Shown piece after piece: positions 36,456-45,295 of a stretch of 64,000 nucleotides of DNA; positions within the stretch are counted from its first letter, which is position 1; each line of letters begins with the position of its first letter. The stretch spans positions 186,001 through 250,000 of the forward strand of contig NZ_JACZZA010000004.1 in the NCBI RefSeq assembly GCF_014863405.1. Direction: 5' to 3'. A program made the translations under genes and the position numbers. The notes under the pieces were generated by a model. That model did not search any database, had not been told where the DNA came from, and was given only the letters and a program-made list of their open reading frames with translations. This DNA is from Dyella acidiphila (GTDB taxonomy: Bacteria > Pseudomonadota > Gammaproteobacteria > Xanthomonadales > Rhodanobacteraceae).

Positions 36456-37187
36456 ATGAGTTCACGTGACGAGCATGCCGGTCTGATCCTGCTGGTAGAA
36501 GACAACCGCCAGATTGCGGAGATGGTGGGGGAATTCCTGGAGCGTCGCGGCTACTCCGTCGATTTCGCCCAGGACGGGGTCAGCGGCCTGCACCTGGCCG
36601 TTTCCAACAGCTACGACGTGGTGGTGCTGGACCTGATGCTGCCGGGCATCGACGGCCTGGACGTATGCCGCAAGCTGCGCTCGGAAGCGAAGAAATCCAC
36701 GCCAGTGCTGATGCTGACGGCGCGCGACACGCTGGAAGACAAGCTGGTCGGCCTGGAAGCCGGTGCCGACGACTACCTGGTAAAGCCGTTCGAAGTACGC
36801 GAGCTGGAAGCGCGCCTGCGCGCCCTGATCCGCCGCGACCGCCGCCAGGTGTCCAGCGAAGTGCTTACCGTCGGCGACATGACCCTGGATACGGCCACCC
36901 TGCGCCTGACCCGCAGCGGCCAGGAGCTGACCGTCTCGCCGATCGGCCTGAAGCTGCTGGCGATCCTGATGCGCGAATCGCCGCGCGTGGTGAGCCGCCG
37001 CGATATCGAGCGCGAGATCTGGGGCGATACGCTGCCCGATTCCGACACCTTGCGTTCGCACCTGTACAACCTGCGGCGGATCATCGACAAACCGTTCCAG
37101 CGTCCGCTGCTGCACACGATCCACTCGGCCGGCTACCGCCTGGCCGACCTCGACTCCGAAACTACCGCGACCAGCTATTTCGCCTGA
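36456..37187 (+). CDS. OmpR-family response regulator
   Basis: 243 aa. Receiver domain (about 10-125) with acidic LVEDNRQIAE, phospho-acceptor Asp in DVVVLDLMLPGIDGL, Thr in LMLTARDT and Lys in YLVKPFE. The C-terminal winged helix (about 145-235) ends in LRSHLYNLRRIIDKPF and the HSAGYRL wing. A complete, normal regulator. It is followed 12 bp later by a sensor kinase gene whose ATP-binding domain looks degenerate. Target genes unknown. The inverted repeat at 36414 may be its own operator. Confidence 0.93.
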   Translation: MSSRDEHAGLILLVEDNRQIAEMVGEFLERRGYSVDFAQDGVSGLHLAVSNSYDVVVLDLMLPGIDGLDVCRKLRSEAKKSTPVLMLTARDTLEDKLVGLEAGADDYLVKPFEVRELEARLRALIRRDRRQVSSEVLTVGDMTLDTATLRLTRSGQELTVSPIGLKLLAILMRESPRVVSRRDIEREIWGDTLPDSDTLRSHLYNLRRIIDKPFQRPLLHTIHSAGYRLADLDSETTATSYFA

Positions 37188-37199
37188 TCCGCCCATAAC

Positions 37200-38183
37200 A
37201 TGAGACAACCGGGTGCGCCTACCCAACGCGCAGAGTCTGCGCGCGGGGGACTTCATCGCCAGTTGCTGCTGATTTTCGGGCTGCAGCTGGTGGCGCTCGT
37301 GCTGGCCTGCCTGATGGGTTACTACAACGTGGCGCCGATGGGCGCGGTGCTGCTCTTGATTGTCATCGTCAGCGCGCTGGCCTGGCTGGCGGCGCAGCGT
37401 CACTGGCGCCAGGTGCGCGCGCTGGCGCAATGGGTGGACAGCTGGCACGAAGGGCAGACCGAACTGCAATCCCTGCACCCCGACCACGCGCTGCAGCACG
37501 CCGATGCCGACGTGGCCGCGCTGGCGCGCAGTTTCCAGCGCTTCGCCAATCGCCTTGCCGGCTACAACGAACGCGAGCGCAACTTCACCCGCGATGCCAG
37601 CCACGAGCTGCGCAGTCCGCTCACCGTGATCAAGATGTCCACCGACATGCTGGCCGACGAAGCGGGCCTGAGCGATTTCGGCCGGCGTTCACTGGAGCGC
37701 ATCCGCCGCGCAACTCGCGAAATGGAAGCACTGGTGGAAGCGATGCTGATCCTGGCGCGCGAAACCGATCCCGGCCAGGGCGAGCAGGATTTCGTGGTGA
37801 ACGATGTGCTGCGCGACGAACTGGTCGACGCGCGCGAAATGCTCCACGGCCATCCGATCGAATTGCAGTTCGAAGAACCTGCCACCTTCGCGCTGCATGG
37901 TTCGCCGCGGGTGTTCGCGGTGTTGTGCTGGCAATTGATTCGCCATGCCAGCCAGTACACGGGGCAGGGCACGGTGCTGGTGACGGTGCTGCCGGGTGCG
38001 GTGAGCGTGTGTGCAACCGCCGGTGCCGATCACGATCCGCATCTGCCGGGCCAGCAGGGCTTCGAATATGCAATTGCGCGGAGGATCAGCGAGCGCTTTG
38101 CATGGGCGCTGGATCTGCGCGTGCAGGGCGGCAACAGCTATGTGGCGGAAATACGTTTCCCGCAGCCGCTGCCGGTGCATTGA
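37200..38183 (+). CDS. Sensor histidine kinase-like protein with degenerate ATP-binding domain
   Basis: 327 aa. Two helices (about 22-42 and 48-66) with almost no periplasmic loop, a linker to about 120, then the H box FTRDASHELRSPLTVIKMST with His135. In the catalytic domain the N box reads WQLIRHASQYT, with Gln245 and His249 where Asn is required for Mg-ATP binding; the DxGxG box reads ATAGADHDP and the GLGLAI box reads GFEYAI. All three ATP-site signatures are therefore altered. The overall fold (ending YVAEIRFPQPLP) is kept, which argues for a functional pseudokinase rather than decay. Confidence 0.85.
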   Translation: MRQPGAPTQRAESARGGLHRQLLLIFGLQLVALVLACLMGYYNVAPMGAVLLLIVIVSALAWLAAQRHWRQVRALAQWVDSWHEGQTELQSLHPDHALQHADADVAALARSFQRFANRLAGYNERERNFTRDASHELRSPLTVIKMSTDMLADEAGLSDFGRRSLERIRRATREMEALVEAMLILARETDPGQGEQDFVVNDVLRDELVDAREMLHGHPIELQFEEPATFALHGSPRVFAVLCWQLIRHASQYTGQGTVLVTVLPGAVSVCATAGADHDPHLPGQQGFEYAIARRISERFAWALDLRVQGGNSYVAEIRFPQPLPVH

Positions 38184-38185
38184 CG

Positions 38186-38671
38186 CCCTCTCTCCTGCGG
38201 GGAGAGGGTTGGGGTGAGGGGTACTCCTGCGATAAAGCTTCTTGATGCGTGCTTCGAACTTGCATCCTCGCAAGATTGGCCCCTCATCCGACCCTTCGGG
38301 CCACCTTCTCCCCGCAGGGGAGAAGGAAAATCTGTGTGGTGCTGGGCGCGTTGACTCCCTCTCCCCTGCGGGGAGAGGGTTGGGGTGAGGGGGCACTCTT
38401 GCGATAAAGCTTATTGGTGCACGTTCTGAACTTGCATCCTCGCAAGATCGGCCCCTCATCCGACCCTTCGGGCCACCTTCTCCCCGCAGGGGAGAAGGAA
38501 AATCTGTGTGGTGCTGGGCGCGTTGACTCCCTCTCCCCTGCGGGGAGAGGGTTGGAGTGAGGGGGCACTCTTGCGATAAAGCTTCTTTGAAGCGCGCTCC
38601 GAACTTGCATCTTCGCAAGATCGGCCCCTCATCCGACCCTTCGGGCCACTTTCTCCCCGCAGGGGAGAAGG
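38186..38671. repeat. Three tandem copies of a 171-172-bp palindrome-bearing repeat
   Basis: The phrase CTGCGGGGAGAGGGTT-GG-GTGAGGG recurs with periods of 171 and 172 bp (38211, 38382, 38554). Each unit also contains GCGATAAAGCTT, CTTGCATC-TCGCAAGAT and CTTCTCCCCGCAGGGGAGAAG. Units 1-3 are over 85% alike by eye. The third unit ends about 5 bp before the stop codon of the convergent CoA-transferase gene. Each unit combines two palindromes facing each other. No gene is seen in this 492-bp gap. Confidence 0.88.
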
Positions 38672-38675
38672 GCAA

Positions 38676-40031
38676 TCAGTGCAGCGACGGGTGAACTTCG
38701 AACGCGCACCCCGTCTTCGCCTTCACCTCATCCACCGTCACGCCTTCCTGCAGCTCGATCAGCGTCAGGCCCTTGCCCTTGTGCACTTCGAACACGCACA
38801 GGTCGGTGATGATCAGGTCCACCACCTGCTTGCCGGTGAGCGGCAGATCGCATTCGTTCTTGATCTTGGGCGAACCGTCTTTGGCGGTGTGCTCCATCAG
38901 CACCACCACGCGCCGCACGCCGCTGACCAGGTCCATCGCGCCGCCCGGACCTTTCACCATCTTGCCCGGCACCATCCAGTTGGCCAGGTCGCCGGTGCAG
39001 GACACTTCCAGGCCGCCGAGGATCGACAGGTTGATATGGCCGCCGCGGATCATCGCGAATGATTCGGCGCTGGAGAAATAGCTCGAACCCGGCAGTGCGG
39101 TGATGGTCTGCTTGCCGGCGTTGATCAGGTCCGGATCGACATGCGCATCGTCCGGGAACGGACCGATGCCGAGCAGGCCGTTTTCCGACTGCAGCGTCAC
39201 GTCCATGCCTTCCGGAATGAAGTTGGCCACCAGGGTGGGAATGCCGATGCCCAGGTTCACGTAGAAGCCGTCGCGCAGTTCCTTCGCGGCGCGCTTGGCC
39301 ATGGCCATGCGGATCGGGCTTTCCTTGCCGGTGTTGGCGCCGGCAATGGTGCGAAATTCGATGCGCTTTTCGTACTTTTCACCCTGGACGATGCGATCGA
39401 CGTAGATGCCCGGCACATGGATCTGGTCCGCTGCCAGTTCGCCCACTTCGACCAGTTCTTCCACTTCGGCCACGCAGACCTTGCCGCAGGTGGCAATCAT
39501 CGGATTGAAGTTGCGCGCGGTCTTGCGGAAGACCAGGTTGCCCAGCTTGTCGCCCTTCCACGCCTTGACGATGGATACATCGGCGTGGATCGCTTCTTCC
39601 AGCACGTATTCCTTCTCGCCGAACTTCTTGGTCTCCTTGCCTTCGGCCAGCTTGGTGCCATAGGCCGTGCGCGTGTAGAAGCCCGGGATGCCGGCGCCGC
39701 CGGCGCGCAGTTTTTCCGCCAGCGTGCCTTGCGGCACCAGGTGCAGCTCCAGTTCGCCGGCCAGCACCTGGCGCTCGAATTCCTTGTTCTCGCCCACGTA
39801 GGAGGCATACACGCGCTTCACCTGGCGGGTCTTCAGCAGCGGGCCCATGCCGAAGTCGTCCACCCCGGCGTTGTTGCCGACGATGGTCAGGCCCTTGGTG
39901 CCGGCGGCCAGCAGCGCGCCGATCAGGTTTTCAGGAATGCCGCACAGGCCGAAGCCGCCTGCCGCAATGGTCATGTCATCGAACAGCAGGCCATCGAGTG
40001 CCTTGGCCGCGTTTGCATAAACCTTTTCCAT
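38676..40031 (-). CDS. scoAB: 3-oxoacid CoA-transferase with A and B subunits fused (SCOT-like)
   Basis: 451 aa. Residues 1-235 match subunit A ([49 protein letters not shown]). Residues 245-451 match subunit B ([20 protein letters not shown], catalytic Glu283 in [24 protein letters not shown]). Transfers CoA between succinyl-CoA and acetoacetate or a related acid. Bacteria usually carry two genes; here they are one frame with a 10-residue joint, as in animal SCOT. Neighbours give no pathway hint. Start ATG 40031. Confidence 0.93.
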   Translation of the reverse strand: MEKVYANAAKALDGLLFDDMTIAAGGFGLCGIPENLIGALLAAGTKGLTIVGNNAGVDDFGMGPLLKTRQVKRVYASYVGENKEFERQVLAGELELHLVPQGTLAEKLRAGGAGIPGFYTRTAYGTKLAEGKETKKFGEKEYVLEEAIHADVSIVKAWKGDKLGNLVFRKTARNFNPMIATCGKVCVAEVEELVEVGELAADQIHVPGIYVDRIVQGEKYEKRIEFRTIAGANTGKESPIRMAMAKRAAKELRDGFYVNLGIGIPTLVANFIPEGMDVTLQSENGLLGIGPFPDDAHVDPDLINAGKQTITALPGSSYFSSAESFAMIRGGHINLSILGGLEVSCTGDLANWMVPGKMVKGPGGAMDLVSGVRRVVVLMEHTAKDGSPKIKNECDLPLTGKQVVDLIITDLCVFEVHKGKGLTLIELQEGVTVDEVKAKTGCAFEVHPSLH

Positions 40032-40173
40032 GAGGGTGCCTTCTAACGGGGGACAGATAGCTCAATAGGATACGACGGATCCATGGCAGCACATGCTGTA
40101 CGAAGGTCGCAGGGCGCTGCCCATGCGTCGGCGTACGCGGCGGGGCGCGGGACGCGGCGGTGTACGGACCCGC

Positions 40174-40223
40174 TTGACAGTTATCGTTTACGTGCGTAAA
40201 CATAATTGCGATTACACATGTAA
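40174..40223 (+). promoter_or_regulatory. Promoter with two BlaI-type operators
   Basis: TTGACA (40174-40179), 17-bp spacer, TAAACA (40197-40202). Dyad 1 GTTTACG-TG-CGTAAAC (40186-40201) overlaps the spacer and -10. Dyad 2 TTACA-CA-TGTAA (40212-40223) lies just downstream, 24 bp centre to centre. TACAnnTGTA is the known BlaI/MecI operator core, so repression by the adjacent BlaI is expected. Confidence 0.72.
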
Positions 40224-40233
40224 ACGGTGATGT

Positions 40234-40605
40234 ATGTCGATCAGCGAAGCCGAAGCAGTGATCATGGAAGTGCTGTGGCGGCAGGCCCCGCGCAGCGCCG
40301 AGGAGATCCTGGCCGAAGTGGGCGAGCAGCAGGGCTGGCAGGAGGGCACGGTGAAATCCCTGCTCAACCGCCTGTTGACCAAGAAGGCCGTCAAGGCTGA
40401 ACGCGATGGGCGGCGTTATCTGTATTCGCCCAAGCTCAGCCGCGAGCAGTACGTCTCGCATACCAGCAAGAACGTGCTCGATCGCCTGTTCGAAGGGCGC
40501 GTGGCGCCGCTGGTGGCGCATTTTGCCGAGCAGCGCAAGCTGAGCAAGCGCGATATCGCCGAACTGCGCAAGCTGCTGGAGGAGCTCGACGATGAGCAGC
40601 ATTGA
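40234..40605 (+). CDS. blaI: BlaI/MecI/CopY family transcriptional repressor
   Basis: 123-aa winged-helix repressor: ISEAEAVIMEVLWRQAPRSA (helix 1), EGTVKSLLNRLLTKKAVKAE (recognition helix) and the YLYSPKLSREQYV wing. The C-terminal dimer helix runs to EELDDEQH. Dimers bind TACAnnTGTA-type sites, and two such dyads lie immediately upstream. The family is inactivated by proteolysis triggered by BlaR1-type peptidases, one of which is encoded by the next gene (14-bp overlap). Confidence 0.93.
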   Translation: MSISEAEAVIMEVLWRQAPRSAEEILAEVGEQQGWQEGTVKSLLNRLLTKKAVKAERDGRRYLYSPKLSREQYVSHTSKNVLDRLFEGRVAPLVAHFAEQRKLSKRDIAELRKLLEELDDEQH

Positions 40606-42112
40606 TGCGTTCGCCGCTGCGCTGACCGAGCATGGCTGGCGCCTGCTGGTAGCTTTTACCGTGTCGGTGTCGTGCGTGTTCGTATTGCGCAAGAGCTACC
40701 GCCGCTGGTTCGGGGTGCAGCGCGCGGTCTGGCTCTGGTGGCTGCCGGTGCTGGCGAGCGTGGTCAGCCAGCTGCCGCATCCGGTATCGCCGAGTGCGGC
40801 GCTGCCGCCGCTGGTGTATTGGATCGCCCGGGTGCCGGGAGCGTTGCCGGCGCATGGCGCATTGCCGTTCATGCCGGACTGGCGCGTGGTCGTCATGGGC
40901 GTGTGGATGGCCGGGCTAGTCGCTGCCATGTTGTGGACCGGCATGAAGCAATGGCGTTTTCGTTCGCGCTTGCGTGATGCCACGGCGGTCGATGAGCTGC
41001 ACCTGCCTTGTCCGGTGTTGCGCGCCGGCCGCAGCGATATGGGGCCGGCCCTGGTGGGTTTGCTGAAGCCGCGCATCGTGCTGCCGTCGGATTTCCGCGA
41101 ACGCTACAGCGTGGCCGAGCGCCAGCTGATCCTTGCGCATGAAGCCACGCATCTGCGCCGCCGCGATGTCTGGTGGTCGCTGTTCGCACAAGGCGTGGCG
41201 GTGCTGCTTTGGTTCCATCCGCTGGCATGGCTGGCCCTGCGTGCGCTTCGCCACGATCAGGAGCTTGCCTGCGATGCCACCGTGCTGAGCACGCATGGCA
41301 TGCCGCGCCGCACTTATGCCAGCGCCATGTTGAAAACCCAGCCTGCGGCGCTGCCGTTGCCGGTGGGTTGCAGTTGGTCATCTCGTCATCCACTTACGGA
41401 GCGCATTGCCATGCTGAAATCGTCTTTCCCCACCTCGCGGCGCAAGGCGGCCGGATCGTTGCTGCTGTGCGTGCTGCTCGGCACCAGTGCAGGTTTGGCC
41501 TACGCGGCCTCGGCCACCCCCGCGACCACCGCTGCACAGGCACGCTATCAACTGAGCGTACAAGTGATGCGCGGCGATCACACGCTGGCTGCTCCAGTTC
41601 TGTGCATGGCTGCAGGCCAGGTAGCGGAAATCCGCCAGGGGCAGGGCGCCGATGCCTGGCAGCTCGCGTTTACGCCGAGCGCGTCAGGCACCGGCAAGGT
41701 GAACGTGCACGTGACCGGCGACATCGGCGGCGCGCCGGGCGCCGCACATCTGGATGCCAGCGTGGCCGGTCCGCTGGGCCAAATGATGTCAGTGATGATG
41801 GGGCCGTCGAACGCGGATCCCGGTGCGGTGCATGTTTCTTTCACGCCGACCAGCGGCTGCGCGGCAGAGACCGCTGATGTAAGCGGCGGCAAGATCACCG
41901 TGCAGCTCACCAATGTCAGCGCACGCGCCGCGGCGCAGTTGATCGCTTCGCGCGCGGGTCTGAGCGTGAGCAATCCGCAGGCGCTGGATGAGCAATTGAT
42001 CACCTTCAATTTCGATCACATGCCGGTAGCGGCGGCGCTGCAGGCCGTGGCGTCGATCGATGGCAAGCGCGCCAGCGTGAGCGGCGAGCACGTCAACATT
42101 CTCGCAAAGTAA
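40592..42112 (+). CDS. BlaR1/M56-type membrane metallopeptidase with a periplasmic STN-like domain
   Basis: 506 aa. Transmembrane helices near 15-32, 42-60, 97-115 and 290-312. The zinc site is complete: HEATH at 183-187 and third ligand Glu224 in QELACDATVL, on the cytosolic side. The periplasmic part (about 315-506) is not the penicillin-binding domain of BlaR1: it ends in an STN-like module (ISARAAAQLIASRAGLSV-type, ...VAAALQAVASIDGKRASVSG) and carries two Cys. So the inducer should differ from beta-lactams. It overlaps blaI by 14 bp. Confidence 0.85.
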   Translation: MSSIDAFAAALTEHGWRLLVAFTVSVSCVFVLRKSYRRWFGVQRAVWLWWLPVLASVVSQLPHPVSPSAALPPLVYWIARVPGALPAHGALPFMPDWRVVVMGVWMAGLVAAMLWTGMKQWRFRSRLRDATAVDELHLPCPVLRAGRSDMGPALVGLLKPRIVLPSDFRERYSVAERQLILAHEATHLRRRDVWWSLFAQGVAVLLWFHPLAWLALRALRHDQELACDATVLSTHGMPRRTYASAMLKTQPAALPLPVGCSWSSRHPLTERIAMLKSSFPTSRRKAAGSLLLCVLLGTSAGLAYAASATPATTAAQARYQLSVQVMRGDHTLAAPVLCMAAGQVAEIRQGQGADAWQLAFTPSASGTGKVNVHVTGDIGGAPGAAHLDASVAGPLGQMMSVMMGPSNADPGAVHVSFTPTSGCAAETADVSGGKITVQLTNVSARAAAQLIASRAGLSVSNPQALDEQLITFNFDHMPVAAALQAVASIDGKRASVSGEHVNILAK

Positions 42113-42162
42113 GCTGGTTATACTCATCCCACCCCTTGGCATCACCGTTGGAGGGTGGTGGG

Positions 42163-43203
42163 ATGAGCCATCGCCTATTTGTTGCACTTGCCAGTCTTGG
42201 TATGGCTACGATCACGTATGCCACCACGCCGGTGCTGGTCATTCATGGCGGCTCTGGCGTGATCAAGCGCGATATGACGCCGGCCAAGGAAAAGGCTGTG
42301 CGCGCCGCAATGAGCAAGGCCCTGCTCGATGGCTACGCCCAGCTCAAGGCGGGTAAACCGGCACTGGATGCGGTCACCACGGCACTCACCGTGCTGGAAG
42401 ACGATGCCGACTTCAACGCCGGCAAGGGTTCGGTGTTCACGCACGACGGCAAGACCGACATGGATGCCGCAATCATGGATGGCGACAGCTTGCGTGCCGG
42501 TTCGGTCGCCGGCGTGCATCGGGTGAAGAATCCGATCCTGCTGGCGCGCGCGGTGATGGAACATTCCTCGCATGTGATGCTCAGCGGCGACGGCGCGGAA
42601 GCCTTTGCCAAGGAGCAGGGCATCGCCCTGGTCGATCCTTCCTATTTCCACACCGACCAGCGCTGGCAGCAATTGCAGAAGGCCTTGAAGGAAGACGCGG
42701 CCAAGCAGCCGCATGCGGATGTGGCGACGGCGAAACATTTCGGCACGGTGGGCGCGGTGGCGCTAGATAGTGAAGGCCATCTTGCTGCCGGCACGTCCAC
42801 CGGCGGCATGACCGACAAGCGCTGGGGCCGCATCGGCGATTCGCCGATCATTGGCGCGGGCACTTACGCCAACGCGCAATGCGCCGTATCCGGCACCGGC
42901 TGGGGCGAGTTCTATATCCGCACCGTGGCCGCGCACGAGATCTGTATGAAGGTGTCGATGTTGAACGAGCCGATCCAGCGCGCTGCCGCCGAAGTGATCA
43001 ATCAGGAAATCCCTTCGATGGGCGGCAACGGCGGCGCCATCGCGCTGGACAGCGACGGCAATATCGCGATGCCGTTCAACACCGACGGCATGTATCGCGG
43101 CTGGATCGGCGCCGATGGCGTGCCGCACGTGGCGATCTATGACGACGAGCCGGATCCGTCGAACCATGCGCAGCCGCCGGCCGAGGCATCGTCGGCCGAT
43201 TAG
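42163..43203 (+). CDS. iaaA: Periplasmic isoaspartyl peptidase / plant-type L-asparaginase
   Basis: 346-aa Ntn-hydrolase precursor that self-cleaves before Thr195 (KHFGTVGAVALD) to give the alpha and beta chains and a Thr nucleophile. GIGDSP-type (GRIGDSPIIGAGTYA) and GTGWGE-type (VSGTGWGEFYIR) motifs are intact. A signal peptide (MSHRLFVALASLGMATITYA) sends it to the periplasm. It hydrolyses beta-aspartyl dipeptides. It starts 50 bp after the M56 peptidase gene with a strong GGAGGG site, so it may belong to the blaI operon. Confidence 0.92.
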   Translation: MSHRLFVALASLGMATITYATTPVLVIHGGSGVIKRDMTPAKEKAVRAAMSKALLDGYAQLKAGKPALDAVTTALTVLEDDADFNAGKGSVFTHDGKTDMDAAIMDGDSLRAGSVAGVHRVKNPILLARAVMEHSSHVMLSGDGAEAFAKEQGIALVDPSYFHTDQRWQQLQKALKEDAAKQPHADVATAKHFGTVGAVALDSEGHLAAGTSTGGMTDKRWGRIGDSPIIGAGTYANAQCAVSGTGWGEFYIRTVAAHEICMKVSMLNEPIQRAAAEVINQEIPSMGGNGGAIALDSDGNIAMPFNTDGMYRGWIGADGVPHVAIYDDEPDPSNHAQPPAEASSAD

Positions 43204-43227
43204 CTTCTGCGCGTCGGGCCGGCGCGA

Positions 43228-43815
43228 TCAGTCGGCCTGCGCAGGCCGCTCGCGTACCGGATGCTTGCTCAGCTTGCGCTGCAAGGTGCGGCGATGCATG
43301 CCCAGGCGGCGCGCCGTTTCGGAAATATTGCCGTCGCATTCGGTCAGCACGCGCTGGATGTGTTCCCACTCCAGCCGGCGCAGGGCCAGCGGCGCTTCGG
43401 GCGCATCGATCACTTCGTCATCGCCGGGCTGTGCGCTTTCCCCTTCGAGCAATGCGCGCACTACCGCATCGGCATCGACCGGCTTGGCCAGGTAATCGTG
43501 CGCGCCACGCTTGATCGCTTCGACCGCGGTGGCGATCGAGGCGTAGCCGGTGAGCAGCAGGATGCGCATGTCCGGCACCAGTTCGTGCAGCTCGGGAATC
43601 AGGCGCAATCCGTTTTCTTCGCCGAGCTTCAGATCGAGCACGCAATGGCGCGGCTGATGGCGGCGCGAGAGCGCGCGGGCTTCGTCGGCACGGCTGGCGG
43701 TGAGAACTTCGAAACCGCGGGAGGTGAGGGCCCGGCTGAGTACACGTACAAAGGTGGCGTCGTCGTCCACGATCAACAGTGGACGGGTGCTGCTTGCCTG
43801 ATTCGGGGGGATCAT
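43228..43815 (-). CDS. regA: RegA/PrrA/RoxR-type response regulator
   Basis: 195 aa. The receiver domain has acidic LLIVDDDATFVRVL, phospho-acceptor Asp in HCVLDLKLGEENGL and Lys in DYLAKPVD. The C-terminal Fis-type helix-turn-helix NISETARRLGMHRRTLQRKL is almost identical to the strongly conserved RegA DNA-binding segment. It controls redox-dependent respiratory and energy genes. Downstream of regB (70 bp), same strand. Confidence 0.95.
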   Translation of the reverse strand: MIPPNQASSTRPLLIVDDDATFVRVLSRALTSRGFEVLTASRADEARALSRRHQPRHCVLDLKLGEENGLRLIPELHELVPDMRILLLTGYASIATAVEAIKRGAHDYLAKPVDADAVVRALLEGESAQPGDDEVIDAPEAPLALRRLEWEHIQRVLTECDGNISETARRLGMHRRTLQRKLSKHPVRERPAQAD

Positions 43816-43885
43816 GTGTTGCTACCGGTCATAATTGCCCGCCTATTTTGCCGGATTCGCGGACTGCGTGCGCGGCAATGCGGGA

Positions 43886-45184
43886 TCAGTGCTGCGTGAT
43901 CACCGATAAAGGCAGGCGCAGGCGCATTTCCGCGCCGCTGTCGGTATTGGCGGCGATCAGCTCGCCATCCAGCCGTTCCGCCGTGGCTTCCGCCAATGCC
44001 AGGCCGATGCCGAGGCCGCTCTGCTTGTCGCTCTGGCCGATCGACGCGGTATGGCCGGCGGGGTGGAAGCCCGGCCCATGGTCGCGCACGATCCATTCGA
44101 GCCAGCGCTGATCGCGGCGCACTTCCAGCGCCACATGCTGCGACGCGCGCAGGGCCGAGGCATCGGCGGCGTTGTTGAGCAGGTTGATCAGGGCGTGGCG
44201 CAGGCCCGGCGGGGTGTGCAGGCGCAGGGGTTCGAGCGCCGCTGGCACCAGCAATTCCAGTTCTGCTTCTGGGCGCAGCAGTTTGAAGCGTTCCACGAAG
44301 CCATGGATAAATGCCTGCAGGCTGATCTGCTCGGGCTCCTGCGAGAGCTGCGCTTTGCCGAAGGCGACCATCTCGCGCAGGATGGTGCGGCAGCGTTCGA
44401 CCTGGTCTTCCAGCAGCTCCAGGTCTTCATTAAGCACCGTGTCGGTGGCATGTTCGCGCCGCAGTTCCGGCAGCAGGGTGCGCATGGTCGACAGCGGCGT
44501 ATTGAGTTCGTGCGCCGCGCCGGCAGCCTGGGTGGCAATCGCCAGGATGCCTTCGTCGCGCAAGGCGCGCTCGCGCACGCGCTGCACTTCCAGTTGCTGC
44601 AGGCGTACCGCGGTGGCCAGTCGGTTGATGAAAAAGCCCAGCAACAGCGCGCTGATCGCGAAGTTCACGCCCATGCCGACCACGTGCAGCGAGTAGCCGT
44701 GATCGCTGTCGCGCAGCTCGTTCATCGGCAAGGGCACGTACCAGCGCAGCAAGGTCAGATAGGCGAGCCCGGCGATCGACGCTACCGACAGCACCGCCGG
44801 CACCGACAAGGCCGCCGCACTCAAGGCGATCGGCACCAGCAGCAAGGTGACGAAGGGATTGCTGGCGCCGCCGGTGTAATAGAGCAGGTAGCTGAGCACC
44901 AGCGTATCTGCGGCAACATGACACACCGTTTCCCATTCGCGCACCGGCCACGGCTGGCTGATGCGCCAGGCGGCAAACACCGCGAACACCGCCAGCAGAT
45001 CGATGCCGAGCAGCAACGGAATCTCGGGAATATCGATGCGCATCCACCAGGAGCAGACCATCACCGCCATGCTCTGGCCGGCGATGGCACACAGGCGCAG
45101 CCACACCAGGGTGCGCGTGAGCGCAAACGGGCCAATGGCTTGCTTGAGTGGGTGCGGCGACATAAGCGTGCGGGCGGGACTCAT
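43886..45184 (-). CDS. regB: RegB/PrrB/RoxS redox-sensing histidine kinase
   Basis: 432 aa starting MSPARTLMSPHPLKQAIGPF at ATG 45184 behind AGGGAA. Six helices (about 25-190) carry the quinone-sensing GGASNPF motif at 105-111. The H box AAHELNTPLST has His225 and the redox-active cysteine is Cys265 (QVERCRTIL); with this start both numbers equal those of Rhodobacter capsulatus RegB. The catalytic domain is complete (NLLNNAADAS, RDHGPGF, GLGIGLALAEA). It phosphorylates RegA. An ATG at 45163 is a possible alternative start. Confidence 0.95.
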   Translation of the reverse strand: MSPARTLMSPHPLKQAIGPFALTRTLVWLRLCAIAGQSMAVMVCSWWMRIDIPEIPLLLGIDLLAVFAVFAAWRISQPWPVREWETVCHVAADTLVLSYLLYYTGGASNPFVTLLLVPIALSAAALSVPAVLSVASIAGLAYLTLLRWYVPLPMNELRDSDHGYSLHVVGMGVNFAISALLLGFFINRLATAVRLQQLEVQRVRERALRDEGILAIATQAAGAAHELNTPLSTMRTLLPELRREHATDTVLNEDLELLEDQVERCRTILREMVAFGKAQLSQEPEQISLQAFIHGFVERFKLLRPEAELELLVPAALEPLRLHTPPGLRHALINLLNNAADASALRASQHVALEVRRDQRWLEWIVRDHGPGFHPAGHTASIGQSDKQSGLGIGLALAEATAERLDGELIAANTDSGAEMRLRLPLSVITQH

Positions 45185-45295
45185 CGTTTCCCTGGCATGG
45201 CGGGGGAACCGGGAGGGTGTGGCATGGGCTGCTTCAACGCAAGCGTGGACAACCACGCCGAACCCTCCCCTGCTTGGCAGGGGAGGGCGATGACA

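Noticed and set aside
38186-38671. CRISPR array in the tandem repeat block
   Set aside because: Units are 171 bp and nearly identical throughout, with no unique spacers and no cas genes.
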